Shown here: piece by piece, positions 46,858 to 57,529 of the stretch | Numbering within the stretch: position 1 is the stretch's first letter | Layout of the letters: every line of letters begins with the position of its first letter | DNA from: Saturnia japonica | Lineage: Eukaryota > Arthropoda > Insecta > Lepidoptera > Saturniidae | Direction: 5' to 3' | Length of the DNA stretch: 64,000 nucleotides | Assembly: GCA_033032175.1 (NCBI GenBank) | Contig: CM065322.1 | Coordinates: 16,926,001-16,990,000 of the forward strand | Program-made: the position numbers and the translations under genes | The notes under the pieces: generated by a model | The model's database searches: none | The model's input: the letters and a program-made list of their open reading frames with translations, nothing else | Told to the model about the DNA's origin: nothing

Positions 46858-46980
46858 ACACGCGTACCGGTGATTGGCGGGGCGACCGGCGAAATTTGCC
46901 GGGGAAATAGCACGAGCGGCGATGCACCGTACCTACCGCGCCGTTTCACGTGCACAGGCACGGCGCGGCGGTAAGAGTCA
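46858..46980. other. GC-rich patch
   Basis: About 120 bp rich in CGG/GCG motifs (GGCGGGGCGACCGGCG, CACGGCGCGGCGGTAAGAG) inside AT-rich DNA. No ORF or known repeat assigned. Confidence 0.4.
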
Positions 46981-47207
46981 TTAATTGTGGAAATAGTTAA
47001 GTAAATAGAAGAAATAAGAAATATCCATAGTACATGTTAAGAAATATCCTCAGCAAGTGAAAGCAAGAATTAAAAGATGTTTAAAAAAATTTTGGATGCT
47101 TACAAAACGAATTTTATTTTGTTACAGTTCAAAAAACTAAATAGTCGTTTTCTGTATATAAAAATTGTAAGTCTTTAGTTTTATTGCGAAAAGCACAGAT
47201 TATTTAT

Positions 47208-47416
47208 CTTATATATATAAAAATCTCGTGTCACGATGTATGTTCGGTATAAACTCCGAAAATACTGAACCGGTTATGATCAAATTTCGTAACTATCTGT
47301 AATTTGGTCCAACTTAAAAGGTAGGATAGTTTTTATCTCAATTATTGACAAATTACGGATTGTAAATAACTACTGCGTAGTAGTAAACGCGTGCGGAGCC
47401 GCGGGCACATCACTAG
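47208..47416 (+). repeat. Helitron-like repeat, variant H2
   Basis: Ends GCGGAGCCGCGGGCACATCA then CTAG (47413-47416); contains ATGTATGTTCGGTATAAACTCC. The 5' end is less clear. Confidence 0.55.
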
Positions 47417-47419
47417 CTT

Positions 47420-48040
47420 TATTCTATAACTGTGTTGAAAAGCAAAACTATCCGACAAATAAATCGTAAAGTGTAAATCGTTGTCCAAGCTCCGCTCGTG
47501 ACATTTATCCATGTATGGCATACGAAAAAATAATTTTCAAACCTTGAACTTAGGTAATATATACATATGCCAATTTTTGGGGTACCTAATTTTATTTTTA
47601 CCTTCCGTATTGTGTACTGTATTTATTTATCAATGTTATATTTTATTTTATTAACGTTATATATTTATAAACAAAACGTGTAACTGTTTTTCAAAATATA
47701 AACATTTAATTTTTAATATTAAATCAATGTACAAAATTGTATAGAAAAATTTGACAGAGTTCTTTTTGATTTTATCCTTTTAGATTTAAATAAATATATA
47801 TTCCAAGAAATCTCCAAAACATCTGTAAATGTTTATAAATACTCTAACTCTTTGTTTAAAAAATATAGTTTGTAATGTTCCAGATAAACTCAATTATGTA
47901 TGCAGTAAGCTGTTGAACAAATACGAGACAATGCCAAATACAAGGTCACTCGGTCTCTTTACATCTGGAAACTAAAGCAAAAATATAACTAGCGACATAT
48001 TGACCTAAGTATTTTTTTTTTATACAACAAAAATGACAAA
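47420..48040. other. no feature recognised
   Basis: AT-rich spacer without ORFs over 60 codons. Confidence 0.45.
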
Positions 48041-48044
48041 CTAA

Positions 48045-48258
48045 CGTACAGTCCGTCCGATGGTAAGCGGCTACCGTAGACTATGAGCGCTTGTAATAAC
48101 CAAAGGCATCACAAGCGCTTTGCCGACCTTAAAGCCCCCTTTTCTCAAGAAGCTCTGGAAACCCTACCCACCACAGGAACACAACATAAGGTTATTTGGC
48201 TGCGATCTTCTGTAGGGTGGAGGCATTCCACCAGTCGAACAGCCCCAAATAGAAATCT
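48045..48258. repeat. SINE-like repeat S3, copy 2
   Basis: GATGGTAAGCGGCTACCGTA, CATCACAAGCGCTTTGCCGA, CCCACCACAGGAACACAACA and CTGTAGGGTGGAGGCATTCC align with copy 1 at 29043-29253. Confidence 0.7.
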
Positions 48259-48259
48259 C

Positions 48260-49010
48260 TAAAGAAAATTCTTTATTGTACCGCTTTATTGTAATAACCA
48301 GCTGGTACAGGGGACTCCGTTCGCTTGGAAATGCGTTTTGTTATACGTTAGGATCTACGATATTACTCATAATGAAATAATTTATTTTATTTAAAGTTTT
48401 ATTATTATTATTTTTTATTACTACTTATTTATTTATTAATTTATGATATATTGGCGGTGCCCCGTGGGCTTGCACGTTTTGATTGTGCAGTTGTTGTTTT
48501 CGTCTCGTAATTTTCTTTTTACTCATATTTATGACAACTCATACACTTAGCATATCAATTGAAGAATGATATTTTATTTGTTGTACAAAATATTATCAAA
48601 ATCGGTAATCTTTTTGTGATTCTTAAATGTAATAAAAGTATTGACAAATCAATTATGGAATGACTTATAATTAACGTGTACAAAATTACATCAAAACCGG
48701 TTAAGAATTCATAAAAATATATTTTTCTGTATCTTTTTACGATTATTGAAAATTCTTCTTGCTTACTAAAATTTCATATAAGTCGGTCAAGCCATTTTCG
48801 AGTTATATAAGTTCGAGTAAAACTCTTTTGATGCCATATTAAAACACAGGTATGCCCAGTTTGAGGACCATTGTTAAAATATTAGTTGTTCAATGTAATT
48901 TTTAGTCAAATAAATAAATTTCAAATTTCAGTGCGTTCTTTATATAAGACGTATTTGTACAGCTATATTATGTATATATAAATATATAATGTTTATAGAT
49001 TTTGTAGCAA
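48260..49010. other. no feature recognised
   Basis: AT-rich sequence with runs such as TTTATTTATTAATTTATG. Parts of 48620-48830 read like Helitron/SINE-type neutral repeat. Confidence 0.4.
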
Positions 49011-49017
49011 TGATGTC

Positions 49018-49115
49018 TCTGTGGTAGCGTGTAAGGATGCGGTGTCGGTTGACTTGAGTTCGAATCCTTACAATGATCTTTTAAACTTTTGGTGAAGGAA
49101 GACATCGTGATGAAA
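49018..49115 (+). repeat. tRNA-derived SINE head, family S2
   Basis: A-box-like GTGGTAGCGTGTAAGG and B box GAGTTCGAATCCT (49056-49068), then a short tail. Not a tRNA gene: no acceptor-stem pairing and no anticodon loop in place. Confidence 0.55.
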
Positions 49116-49389
49116 CCATAGCTTAGCATAGGCTTGTTTCTCTAATACCTGAGGGCTCTGGCTCTTTGGGCTTTTATAAATGATAGGGTAGTTTTGAACA
49201 CACAAAATCCTTTTCTCGAGAAATGCTCTGCATAACTATGAAAACCGCAATTTAAATCGGATCATTGGTTTTCTAGATCAATGTAATCAAGCAAAAAGTT
49301 AACCGCGACGGTGTCTTTTAAAAATATCTGTTTATATGAATCTGTTAATAAAATTATTACATATAGCTTTACGTTTATAGTTTTACAAA

Positions 49390-51780
49390 TTGAGTGAGAG
49401 GACTTCCAATAGGTCCAATGGGGAAGAATCTGTCAGTATACACCGTCATGCGTCGATAGGAGTCTTCTCACACACAAAAAGTGTGGGGATACCGCACCAG
49501 GGCTATGCCCTCTATCGGTGGTTTCTTTTGCTACCTGTTTCTGCAGGTGTGTCTATACTTTCAAGTCTCTCCCTTCATCGGGAGATGCCTACGGGTTACT
49601 CACACGCGGTGCTCGCTGTTACTGGGCTCTCTCTTTCGCGCTGCCGACCTTCCATTAACGGACTTGTCAGTTTGCGGAGGTGGCTTCAAATTCCTGCAGT
49701 ACCCCCTGTCATATCTTCTCCCCCGCATCCCCGTGCGGCCAGGAGAATCTGCTGCAGGGACATCCGTATTTGTGTCAGAATCTCTCTTCCTTGGGCTGTT
49801 TTCGGTAGGGCGAGAGTATGCATTGTGCTGGCACTGGCTTCCTCCCTCCCGGCCTGTCGCGGTGATCTCCTTCTGGGGCGTATCCTGCCTCCGCGCGCCA
49901 CTTGGTCGTTGGATGGCGCCATGAGCGATGATGATGCCTCCTTTTCCACGGTGGTTAGCGGAGGCAATGGTCGTCCTCAGTTTTCTGGTTTTCTTCTGGT
50001 CGTCCTCGACACTGCGCCTGCGCGTTTGTTTCGCATCTCTGCACGGAATACCGGACACCGCCTATAGTACGCTGGGTGTGGTCCGCCGCAGTTGGCGCAG
50101 GTCGGAGGTAGTTCCGTAGAGCGTTCACAGTCGCGTGCACGATGCAGTCCGCCGCATCGGACGCAAGCCAACTCTTTGTGGCATTGTACCGAGCTGTGTC
50201 TGAACTGCTGGCATCTGTGGCATTGTGCTGGGCGTTTCTTGCCCCGCCAGGCTTCTATTTTCAATCCACGCATATATAACAATTCATCTATGTCGTAGAT
50301 GGCGGGAACGGTCTCGTTGTCGCGTGAAAGATGCAGCCCGGATGCCCCCCCCCCCTGTGCCCGTATGCACTTTGCGTATTCCGCGACGTGGCCCTTTTCA
50401 GCTAGGGCAGCAATAATATCTTCAGGGCTTGTGTCGGCTGGTAGTCCTCTGATTGCTACTTTCAGGCATATCTCTGAAAGGAGCGAAAAAGAGAACCATG
50501 ATAGGTTTTCGCTCTCTTCTAATTCTGTAAGGTAGCGTTGTATGGTTCGGAATTCATCGTCGTCCTGCGGTAAGAATCGCACCTCTGACCCACAGGGACG
50601 TGCGTTCGGCGGTTTCTGGAGAATTTCTGTCAGTTTCTTTAAGTGGTTGTGCCACTGGAGTAGTTTTTCCACTACCAGTGGCGGATATCTATATTTTCGG
50701 GTGGCTTGTTTCGTTGGCTGCTGTAGCACGCTATCGGTATTATAATACAGTGGGCTTATCTCATCTGTGGTCTTGGCATGTGTTGCTCTGGCTATCTGCG
50801 CATAGGAGCTAGCTGCCACGGAGGGGACCGTCCGGCTAAACGTGGGAGGGGCGGTGCTCGACGTCTCCTCAATAGCTGGGTCCTGCTCTTGCATCGGCGG
50901 TAATATTATTGTGGTGGCGCTAGTGGCGACATTCTTTTGTATATAAGATGAAGTGGCGGGGCTGGGTGGGAGAGAGGGGCGCATGAAACGACGTTTCCGT
51001 CTCTCTCTCTCCTCGTCCTCTGCTTCGCGCTTCCCGGGATCTGTTTCTGGGAGAATCAAGAGTCCTAGAGCCGCAAACTCTAGGGCCGTCCTGTCTTCGT
51101 CCGACAGCTTCCTCTTCCTCTCCTCGGCCTCCCGTACACGTGCGTACAGCGCCATTCAGAGCTGCATGTCGACCGTCATGTGTGACGGGGACAAAACATC
51201 GCCGGACGGCGCCGCGCTCGCGGCAGCTGGTGGTCGGGATACCTGCGCCGCGTCAGGGACGATCTGGACCGCGGGTGACGGATCCGTGGATAGCGGGGCA
51301 GGGGGTTAGGGCGTTCGGACGGTGGTAGCAGTTGTTATTTCCTGTGGCTTCTTCGTTGTCCTTGTTGGGCGATCTTGGTTTTGGGTCGATGGAGCTTCTG
51401 CAGTGTCCTTGGGAATGCTTGAGGTCGTCGGTCTTCTTATGGTTTGACCCTGAAAAGGGCCTTTCGCTTTCGCAAAGGGTCTTTGGAGGACTTGCTGCCA
51501 GGTTTTGACGGCATGGCAGTAAGTAGCGGTCACTGAGTCGAACCGTAGTGCGAGCTGATGGCTGTCGCCTTGGTCGATGCGTCACTATGGAAGCTCAACT
51601 TTCATTGGCCGAATCGCGCACGAGGAGCTCCGCGCACGAGTACAGTTCGGGCGCTCCGCGTCGTGACTCGTCAGTTCGTCACATGGAAACTGTTTTATAG
51701 TCAGAGTATGTATGCCGGCGCGGGGTGGCGTGGACTACAGAATGTCAGTATTGTGGTGATCGCCCGTCGATTATTTTAAA
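49390..51780 (-). mobile_element. non-LTR element carrying ORF1 only
   Basis: GC-rich island (minus strand) with a leader (about 51780-51535), an ORF1 pseudogene and about 200 bp of non-coding sequence after it, ending near 49390 next to AT-rich DNA. No ORF2/RT sequence follows. LINE copies normally keep their 3' end, so this is either deleted or a non-autonomous ORF1-only family. Confidence 0.7.
49590..51533 (-). pseudogene. jockey-type LINE ORF1 with PRE_C2HC and three zinc knuckles
   Basis: A gag-like nucleic-acid-binding ORF1. A single frame runs from about 51533 to 49590 broken by in-frame stops at about 51306 (TAA), 51158 (TGA), 49977 (TGA) and 49686 (TGA). The longest open part (51155-49977, 392 codons) has an Arg/Glu-rich segment, a long middle region, a domain CLKVAIRGLPADTSPEDI of the PRE_C2HC type, then knuckles CHRCQQFRHSSVQC, CVRCGGLHRARDC and CANCGGPHPAYYRRC. 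A better start (MPSKPGSKSSKDPLRKRK) lies at 51514 in another frame, so one frameshift near 51450 is likely. Plus-strand ORFs of up to 225 codons here are antisense shadows. Confidence 0.85.
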
Positions 51781-51799
51781 CAGAAGCTGCGTTTTTTTT

Positions 51800-51960
51800 G
51801 CGCGATACCCTAGTTATATTTCTAAAATAAAAGTAGCCTAAGTCACTCCGTATAAAATCGGCTATCTGCCAGTGAAAGTTCCGTCAAAATCGGTCCAACT
51901 ATTCCGGAGGTTACCCGAAAGAAACAGACAAACAGATTTTTTTATTTTTTTATGTACCAT
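51800..51960 (-). repeat. Helitron-like repeat, family H1 fragment
   Basis: TTTCTAAAATAAAAGTAGCC, TATCTGCCAGTGAAAGTTCC and GAAACAGACAAACAG (plus reading) match the middle of family H1 in reverse. Confidence 0.65.
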
Positions 51961-52354
51961 TTATACTTTCTTTGTTTGTTTCTTGGTTTGTTATTACGTG
52001 TTTTAGATTCACCGCGCCTATATAGTTGAATAAGAATGCACTTTGCTTTTAGTGTCTTCGAACCAGGTCCAATATAGACAATCTATAGGAGTATAGAACA
52101 TTTTTCGTTAGTGTTCATAATTTTCGCTTATTATAGGATGCTGTCTAACCATAAACTCTCCTCATTTTAAGTACCTAATGAATTTACCGATGATCACAAA
52201 CCTAGGAACATGACATCAGTACAAGTGTCCAGTGTAAAATTTTGTTCACATGGGTGATGATTTTTCTTCTTGTTGTTTTGGTGTTGTAAAAAGCGCTTGT
52301 CAGTATCAATGTTTTTAAGCCTTCGTAGTAATTTATAATATTCAAAGTAGAGTA

Positions 52355-52585
52355 TAATAAGATGGTGGCCTCGTGCTAGAACGATCTAGGGAATTTTTGT
52401 AACAACTCAAAATGCATGTCTCCAGTTTATATTCATAATTTACTTCACGTATGCACAATAACCAAAACTTTATCACGCAAAATGCCACCAATATTACATA
52501 ATATAGGATGAAAAAAAAAAACGAAAACTAATGAATGAAAGTAAGAACATGAGATCTTCAAGATCACACCAAAAACTCCATGAGT
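52355..52585. repeat. MITE-like repeat B, copy 3
   Basis: ATAAGATGGTGGCCTCG, TTATCACGCAAAATGCCACC, AATATTACATAATATAGGAT and CACCAAAAACTCCATGAG match copies 1 and 2. Confidence 0.7.
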
Positions 52586-52589
52586 GATG

Positions 52590-55565
52590 GTAGCTTCTAC
52601 GTTGGGGATTGTAGCTACCCAGTTTACTTCTAAAAAAATGTCACTTTCAGGGTCCTATTTGATTAGAGAATTTAATGATATCTCAGATCAAATGTTGACA
52701 ACAATATAATCTTAATAACTTAAGGGAGGGAGTGACTCTACAAATGTGTTAATATTATATCTATTTAAAATTAGCGGATCAAGATCTATCCGATTCGTCT
52801 ACCCATATTTTTATACATTTCTGTTTAACTAAATTTAAATGTTTTTTTTTTCGAATATGGTCTTCTAGTAAGTTCCTCAACACAATAAATTACTAGTAAT
52901 ATCTTTTCCTTTCTTAATTTTACCTATATACCAAGAATATGAATAAACCACATGAATCACGTACGTTCAGTACGTATCTTTAAATTGTTATTTGCTGAAT
53001 GTTCTAGTTAAACAAGCTCTAAACATATATATATTTGTAAGGCTCACAATGGCTCTACCTGGAATTGTATTCAGGACTAAATTAAACGAATATCAAACAC
53101 CTTGGCCTGGAATATTATAATTCGAATTAAAAACACAGTGACCACCCAGAATGCATAAAAAATGACATAATAAGTATAAAATGACACCAATAAAATAACA
53201 TGTCGTGGGAAACTACAATAACAAAGCCCCATCATAAATATGGCTGATAATAAAAATTAAGGACAAGGTAAACTCATTCATCCTGATAAACATCTATTTA
53301 TAGTAGGAAAATTCTAAACAAAAGCATCTTCTGACGCTTATGCAAGATCAGCGCAAGGCGCGCCTGCGCCTGACTGCAAAGGACTACAATTTGACAGTTG
53401 CAACCTGATCATGATCAGAAGGATTAGGCATACATACATTTAATAATAAAACAAGAAGTTTGGCAAATGGTTAAGTTATGTTATTATCGTCGTGCAGTGA
53501 AAGTAGAAGGACGCATTTAACTTCAGTACGCAAACGACGTCCGACGTGAGAGCGCGTCGCTCTGAACGAACCTTCCCGCTCGTCGCGTGTGTTGTGCTAC
53601 GAAAATACGAAATCCATGTTATTAACTGTCATCTGATTATGTATGTCAGTTTTGTTTATTAGAATATGTAGTTAAGTATTAATTGAAGTGTTGTGTTCAC
53701 TAGAAAATCACCACGAATAGTTGGGAAGTTGATTTCAAGGCGTGCATACATTGGGGTTTAGGGCAAGTAAATTATTTCGCCTTGACGGCCTAGTTTTAGT
53801 TTAACAAGGAACACTTAAAATCTAATTATAGCAGTGTTGTAATTAATTTGCAAAAATAAAGTTTTAATTGGGTTGACGACACGGCGAGGCGCGGCGCAAA
53901 CTTTTGAATTATAACGATTTTTAAGTTTTATTACATCGTCGGACTTGCAACGATAGAGTCAGTAGAAACTTATTAAAAATGATATAAAATTATCATCGTG
54001 AAGATCGAGAGCCAACATAAGCTTAATGAAACTCTACAACTCTAAATAATAAAAAATTATTTATTAATAGATGTACTTGGGATACATGCTCGATTGCAAT
54101 CAATGACAATGAACGAATACAAGATTTGGTAAATTAAATATTTTGGGTTTATGTTTGAATTTTGATTACACTTGTATAAATATAATATACAATGAAATGT
54201 TTTGAGTCCAAATATATTCAAGGCGACATTAATTTTGAGTTACGTATTTAAATATTAATTGGGTTTACAAATCAGTACATACTTATTTTAGTACTAATTT
54301 CGTTAAAATAATTATTTGACATGTAATTTTCCTTTAACAGGTAATTTATCAATAATTCAATTGCTTTATTGATTTGTTCCCAATATTGGTTCCATGAACG
54401 ATATTTTTTACTTATTGAACAATTTATTCAAGCCTTTTAACTGTTTATTTTTGGAAATCTTGAAATAAGAATTTATTCTCTAATATTAAAAAGTGGGTAT
54501 CGAATTAATGCAGATTTTTTAAATTTTTATGATTTTTATGCCTCCTCAGTGTGTGGTATTAAAATTTTTCAAAAATTCACTTAATATCACAAAAATCTAA
54601 TTCATAAGGAGGCTGACTGGTTTAAGGAAAATTTTATGTGTGGTTGGAAAAATCAAAACGACATTTTTTTTTCTTTTTTTTGCAAGCTGACAGGAAAGTG
54701 ACTACCTATGTAAAATTTTTACCTAATTAACGATGTAATTAAAAGTAGCTAGACACAGCATTATTATTTATTATTTACCTACCAAGTAATATAAGTTTTG
54801 CTAATTGAAAACTTTCAAGATGTTGCTATATCTTTTCAAAATATATAATTTGTAATTATTTCCAAGTAATTTTCTTACTCTATCAGGATGTAGAGATAGA
54901 TAGCAGAAGTTATATTGTCAGGAATAGAAAATCAAAATTTTCGTAGATAATAATATTTTTATATGCTATATATGCCTATATGCTATTTTGTAATAGATAC
55001 CTACCTAGGTATAAGCTATAAGTTTTATCTACATAGACCGTGTTTATAATCGTAGATGTACTAATCCTAACTTTTCTATATCAAATAGATGAACAAAGAT
55101 ATTATTGCTTATCGTAATATTTTCTATGAATTAATTGTTTTCACTGATAATTCTATAAATATTAACCAGATTTCAGTTACATATCCAACTAGTACATTAA
55201 GAATAATTAATTCAATTAATGCGATGTTTTTTTTAAATCATGTTTGGATTGATTGTGATATGGATAACATGAATTGAAAATTTTAGGATAAGATTTTAGA
55301 TATGTGATGAGAATATAGATCGTATTATCGAGTCATATTACAGAAAATAATTAAATCTATGTCACTGATTCTTCATTAGTTTCATCTAGAAGCACTAATG
55401 GTGAACTTTTTGGTGCCAATTTATAACGTGATGCTGCTTTTGTTTTATTTTCGATAACTTCCAGTTTCAATATTCATTTTGTATTGTTTTAGTGATTTCT
55501 TACTCAAAATAGCTAGAACAAGACACCAAAATGTAGTGATGGAAAATAATATTCATTCTTATTAT
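52590..55565. other. 3-kb gene-free stretch
   Basis: Mostly AT-rich with no ORF over 62 codons. Around 53510-53620 composition turns GC-richer (CGACGTCCGACGTGAGAGCG) after an initiator-like TTCAGTACG, which might be an untranslated first exon. No TE recognised in 53900-55500. Confidence 0.4.
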
Positions 55566-55852
55566 TAATCTATATATTAAAACGTGAAGCAAAAACTTCA
55601 CGCTTCGAGTTTTTACCTCTTTCTAAGCGTATTGCGTGCACGGAAGAATGTGAGATTTGGCATGGTTAAAGTTTATATTCAGAAGGAGTGCAGAAAGCTA
55701 AAATTTATCCTAATAATATAATATTTATTACTAGTATATTAAAATAAATGAATACTGCGAATCCTTACCTGACCAGTGCCATAGAACTTAGACCCCCCAA
55801 AATATTGACATTGTCACTCAACGAAAAGTGACAGCAAGTGATGAAGATAATA

Positions 55853-55880
55853 CACTCATCAAAAAAGTCTAAGCAACATG
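55853..55880 (+). repeat. Tc1 terminal inverted repeat, left
   Basis: 28 bp, 27 of which match the right repeat in reverse complement; preceded by TA. Confidence 0.93.
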
Positions 55881-56122
55881 TACTAATTTAAATTTTAGGA
55901 TGGTTCTTCACATTATAACGTTGTATTTTATTTTTAAAATAATATCTTTAGGGTTCTATGATGTAAAAATAACAGCTGTTGTCTTTATAAGTTCTTTTAA
56001 TAACAGAAATGAACAATATTAGAATATACTGTAGAAACTAAGATACATAAGAAACTAAACTTTTTTTCTTACAAAATGAAATTTCTAAAGAAAATGTATT
56101 TATTGTGAAAGAATAGAACAAT

Positions 56123-57166
56123 TTAATACAAAGTATGGGCTCCTCTGCTATTCAGAACTTGTCGGCAAAGATTATTCATTGAATTAATGAGACTGTTTAT
56201 GTCATCTTGCGGTATTCGCTCCCAATGGAATTGTAGCAAATCCTTCAGCTGTTGGGTTGTTGTCGCTCCGTCCAAGTCCTTCAAAACACGTCTCTGGAGC
56301 ATGTCCCATGCGTGCTCGATGGGGTTGAGATCTGGCGATTGTGCAGGCCAGGGCAATACCCGGATGTTCTCCGTTGCAAAGTATTCACTGGTTCGCCGAG
56401 CTGTATGTGAACGCGCATTGTCATGCATTAACCTAAAATCGGAGCGAAAGGTTTGTGCAAATGGGTAGACATAAGGTCTGAGAATATCTTCAATGTAATT
56501 TTCAGCATTCATGTTTCCATTTACAAAAACGAGCTCAGTTCGCCTGTTCTTCATAATACCCGCCCGTAACATAACTGTTGAGCCGCTGTATGGATGAACT
56601 TCCTGAACGCACCTGAGCCTTTCAGTATTTCCGGGCTGACGATACACTCGCACCCTTCTTGTATCAGGCTTAAACCCGAATCGCGACTCATTGGAAAACA
56701 TAATTTTATCCCATTGTTCCTGGGTCCATGTTATGCGTTCTCTACACCATTCATATCGACGAGCGCGATTTCCGTGACGTATCGGTGGGCACCTGATTGG
56801 GCGTCGAGCTCGTAGGCCGTACTCATGCAGTCGATTTCGCACAGTTTGAGGACTTACATCAACACCACTTGAAATTTGTAGCCTCAAACTTATCTCTCGA
56901 GCGGTTAACATCGGCTGGCGTCTTGAAGTCAGTTGTATGTACCGGTCTTGCCGAGTGGTTGTACTCCTTTTACGGCCTGGATGCTGTTCAGCGGGTTCTC
57001 CTGTATAATTGTAGCGCTGCCAAAGACGACAAATAACACTTCTATGAATGCCAAAATGTCGAGATACCTGAGATTGATTACTTCCCGCTTGCAACATCCC
57101 TACAGCTCTTTGCATTTCATCTGCCATCAAATGACGTCGCTTCATGACGTAAAGAATATCAAACAA
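56123..57166 (-). CDS. Tc1-like transposase, full-length frame, first catalytic Asp lost
   Basis: 347-residue DD34E transposase that would cut and paste its own element. Order: paired-like helix-turn-helix DNA-binding region (DEMQRAVGMLQAG, QVSRHFGIHRSVICRLWQRY; second HTH with TAREISLRLQ, SPQTVRNRLHEYGLRARRP), then the catalytic core. Block 1 reads IMFSNESRFGF, where the family has Asp at the Asn position. Block 2 is LMHDNARSHTARRT (Asp kept) and block 3 is SPDLNPIEHAWD (Glu kept), 34 residues after the second Asp. Another family-odd residue is Arg in VMLRAGIM where Trp is usual. Length is normal and the frame unbroken, but with the Asn it is probably inactive. Confidence 0.93.
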   Translation of the reverse strand: MFDILYVMKRRHLMADEMQRAVGMLQAGSNQSQVSRHFGIHRSVICRLWQRYNYTGEPAEQHPGRKRSTTTRQDRYIQLTSRRQPMLTAREISLRLQISSGVDVSPQTVRNRLHEYGLRARRPIRCPPIRHGNRARRYEWCRERITWTQEQWDKIMFSNESRFGFKPDTRRVRVYRQPGNTERLRCVQEVHPYSGSTVMLRAGIMKNRRTELVFVNGNMNAENYIEDILRPYVYPFAQTFRSDFRLMHDNARSHTARRTSEYFATENIRVLPWPAQSPDLNPIEHAWDMLQRRVLKDLDGATTTQQLKDLLQFHWERIPQDDINSLINSMNNLCRQVLNSRGAHTLY

Positions 57167-57422
57167 TTCAATTTTGTTGCTAACTTTATTTAAATGGTTG
57201 GTAAAATTATAAAATCAAGACTAAACGTAGCAATTAAAACGCACTTAAATTCAAACAAATTCACAATCATTTGAATTTTATGAAAAAACAAAACATAATC
57301 AAATTTTTTTTACAACCAGCCAGTATGTCACCAATAACAAAAAAGTTTACTTACCTACGCACTTTGTTTGAGTAAACATTTAGAAATTAATTAATATAAA
57401 TGGAAAAATTTGTAATATCACG

Positions 57423-57450
57423 CATGTTGCTTAGACTTTTTTGATGTGTG
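57423..57450 (-). repeat. Tc1 terminal inverted repeat, right
   Basis: Reverse complement of the left repeat with one mismatch (fourth base); followed by TA. Confidence 0.93.
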
Positions 57451-57529
57451 TACTTATTGTTTAGGTTCATGAGTACTGCAAATGTCAAACGGAAAATGGT
57501 CTATGATCAAGAAGTCGCTGGTCGAATAG

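Larger units (their letters stand above)
55853..57450 (-). mobile_element. Tc1-family DNA transposon, 1598 bp, nearly intact
   Basis: Terminal inverted repeats of 28 bp with one mismatch: left CACTCATCAAAAAAGTCTAA..., right (reverse) CACACATCAAAAAAGTCTAA.... TA flanks both ends (55851-55852 and 57451-57452), the target duplication of this superfamily. One uninterrupted transposase frame lies inside on the minus strand. The element sits inside an H3 Helitron-like copy. Confidence 0.95.
55569..57527 (+). repeat. Helitron-like repeat, family H3, split by a Tc1 element
   Basis: Left part 55569-55852 starts TCTATATATTAA and carries GAGATTTGGCATGGTTAAAG; right part 57451-57527 continues CTTATTGTTTAGGTTCATGA. 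The join matches the unbroken copy at 16759-17116. A perfect 7-bp stem with 6-base loop (CGTGAAG / CTTCACG) is at 55583-55602. Confidence 0.8.

Noticed and set aside
49390..50067. 225-codon plus-strand ORF and overlapping 147-codon ORF
   Set aside because: Antisense shadows of the GC-rich LINE ORF1 on the minus strand; no domain of their own.
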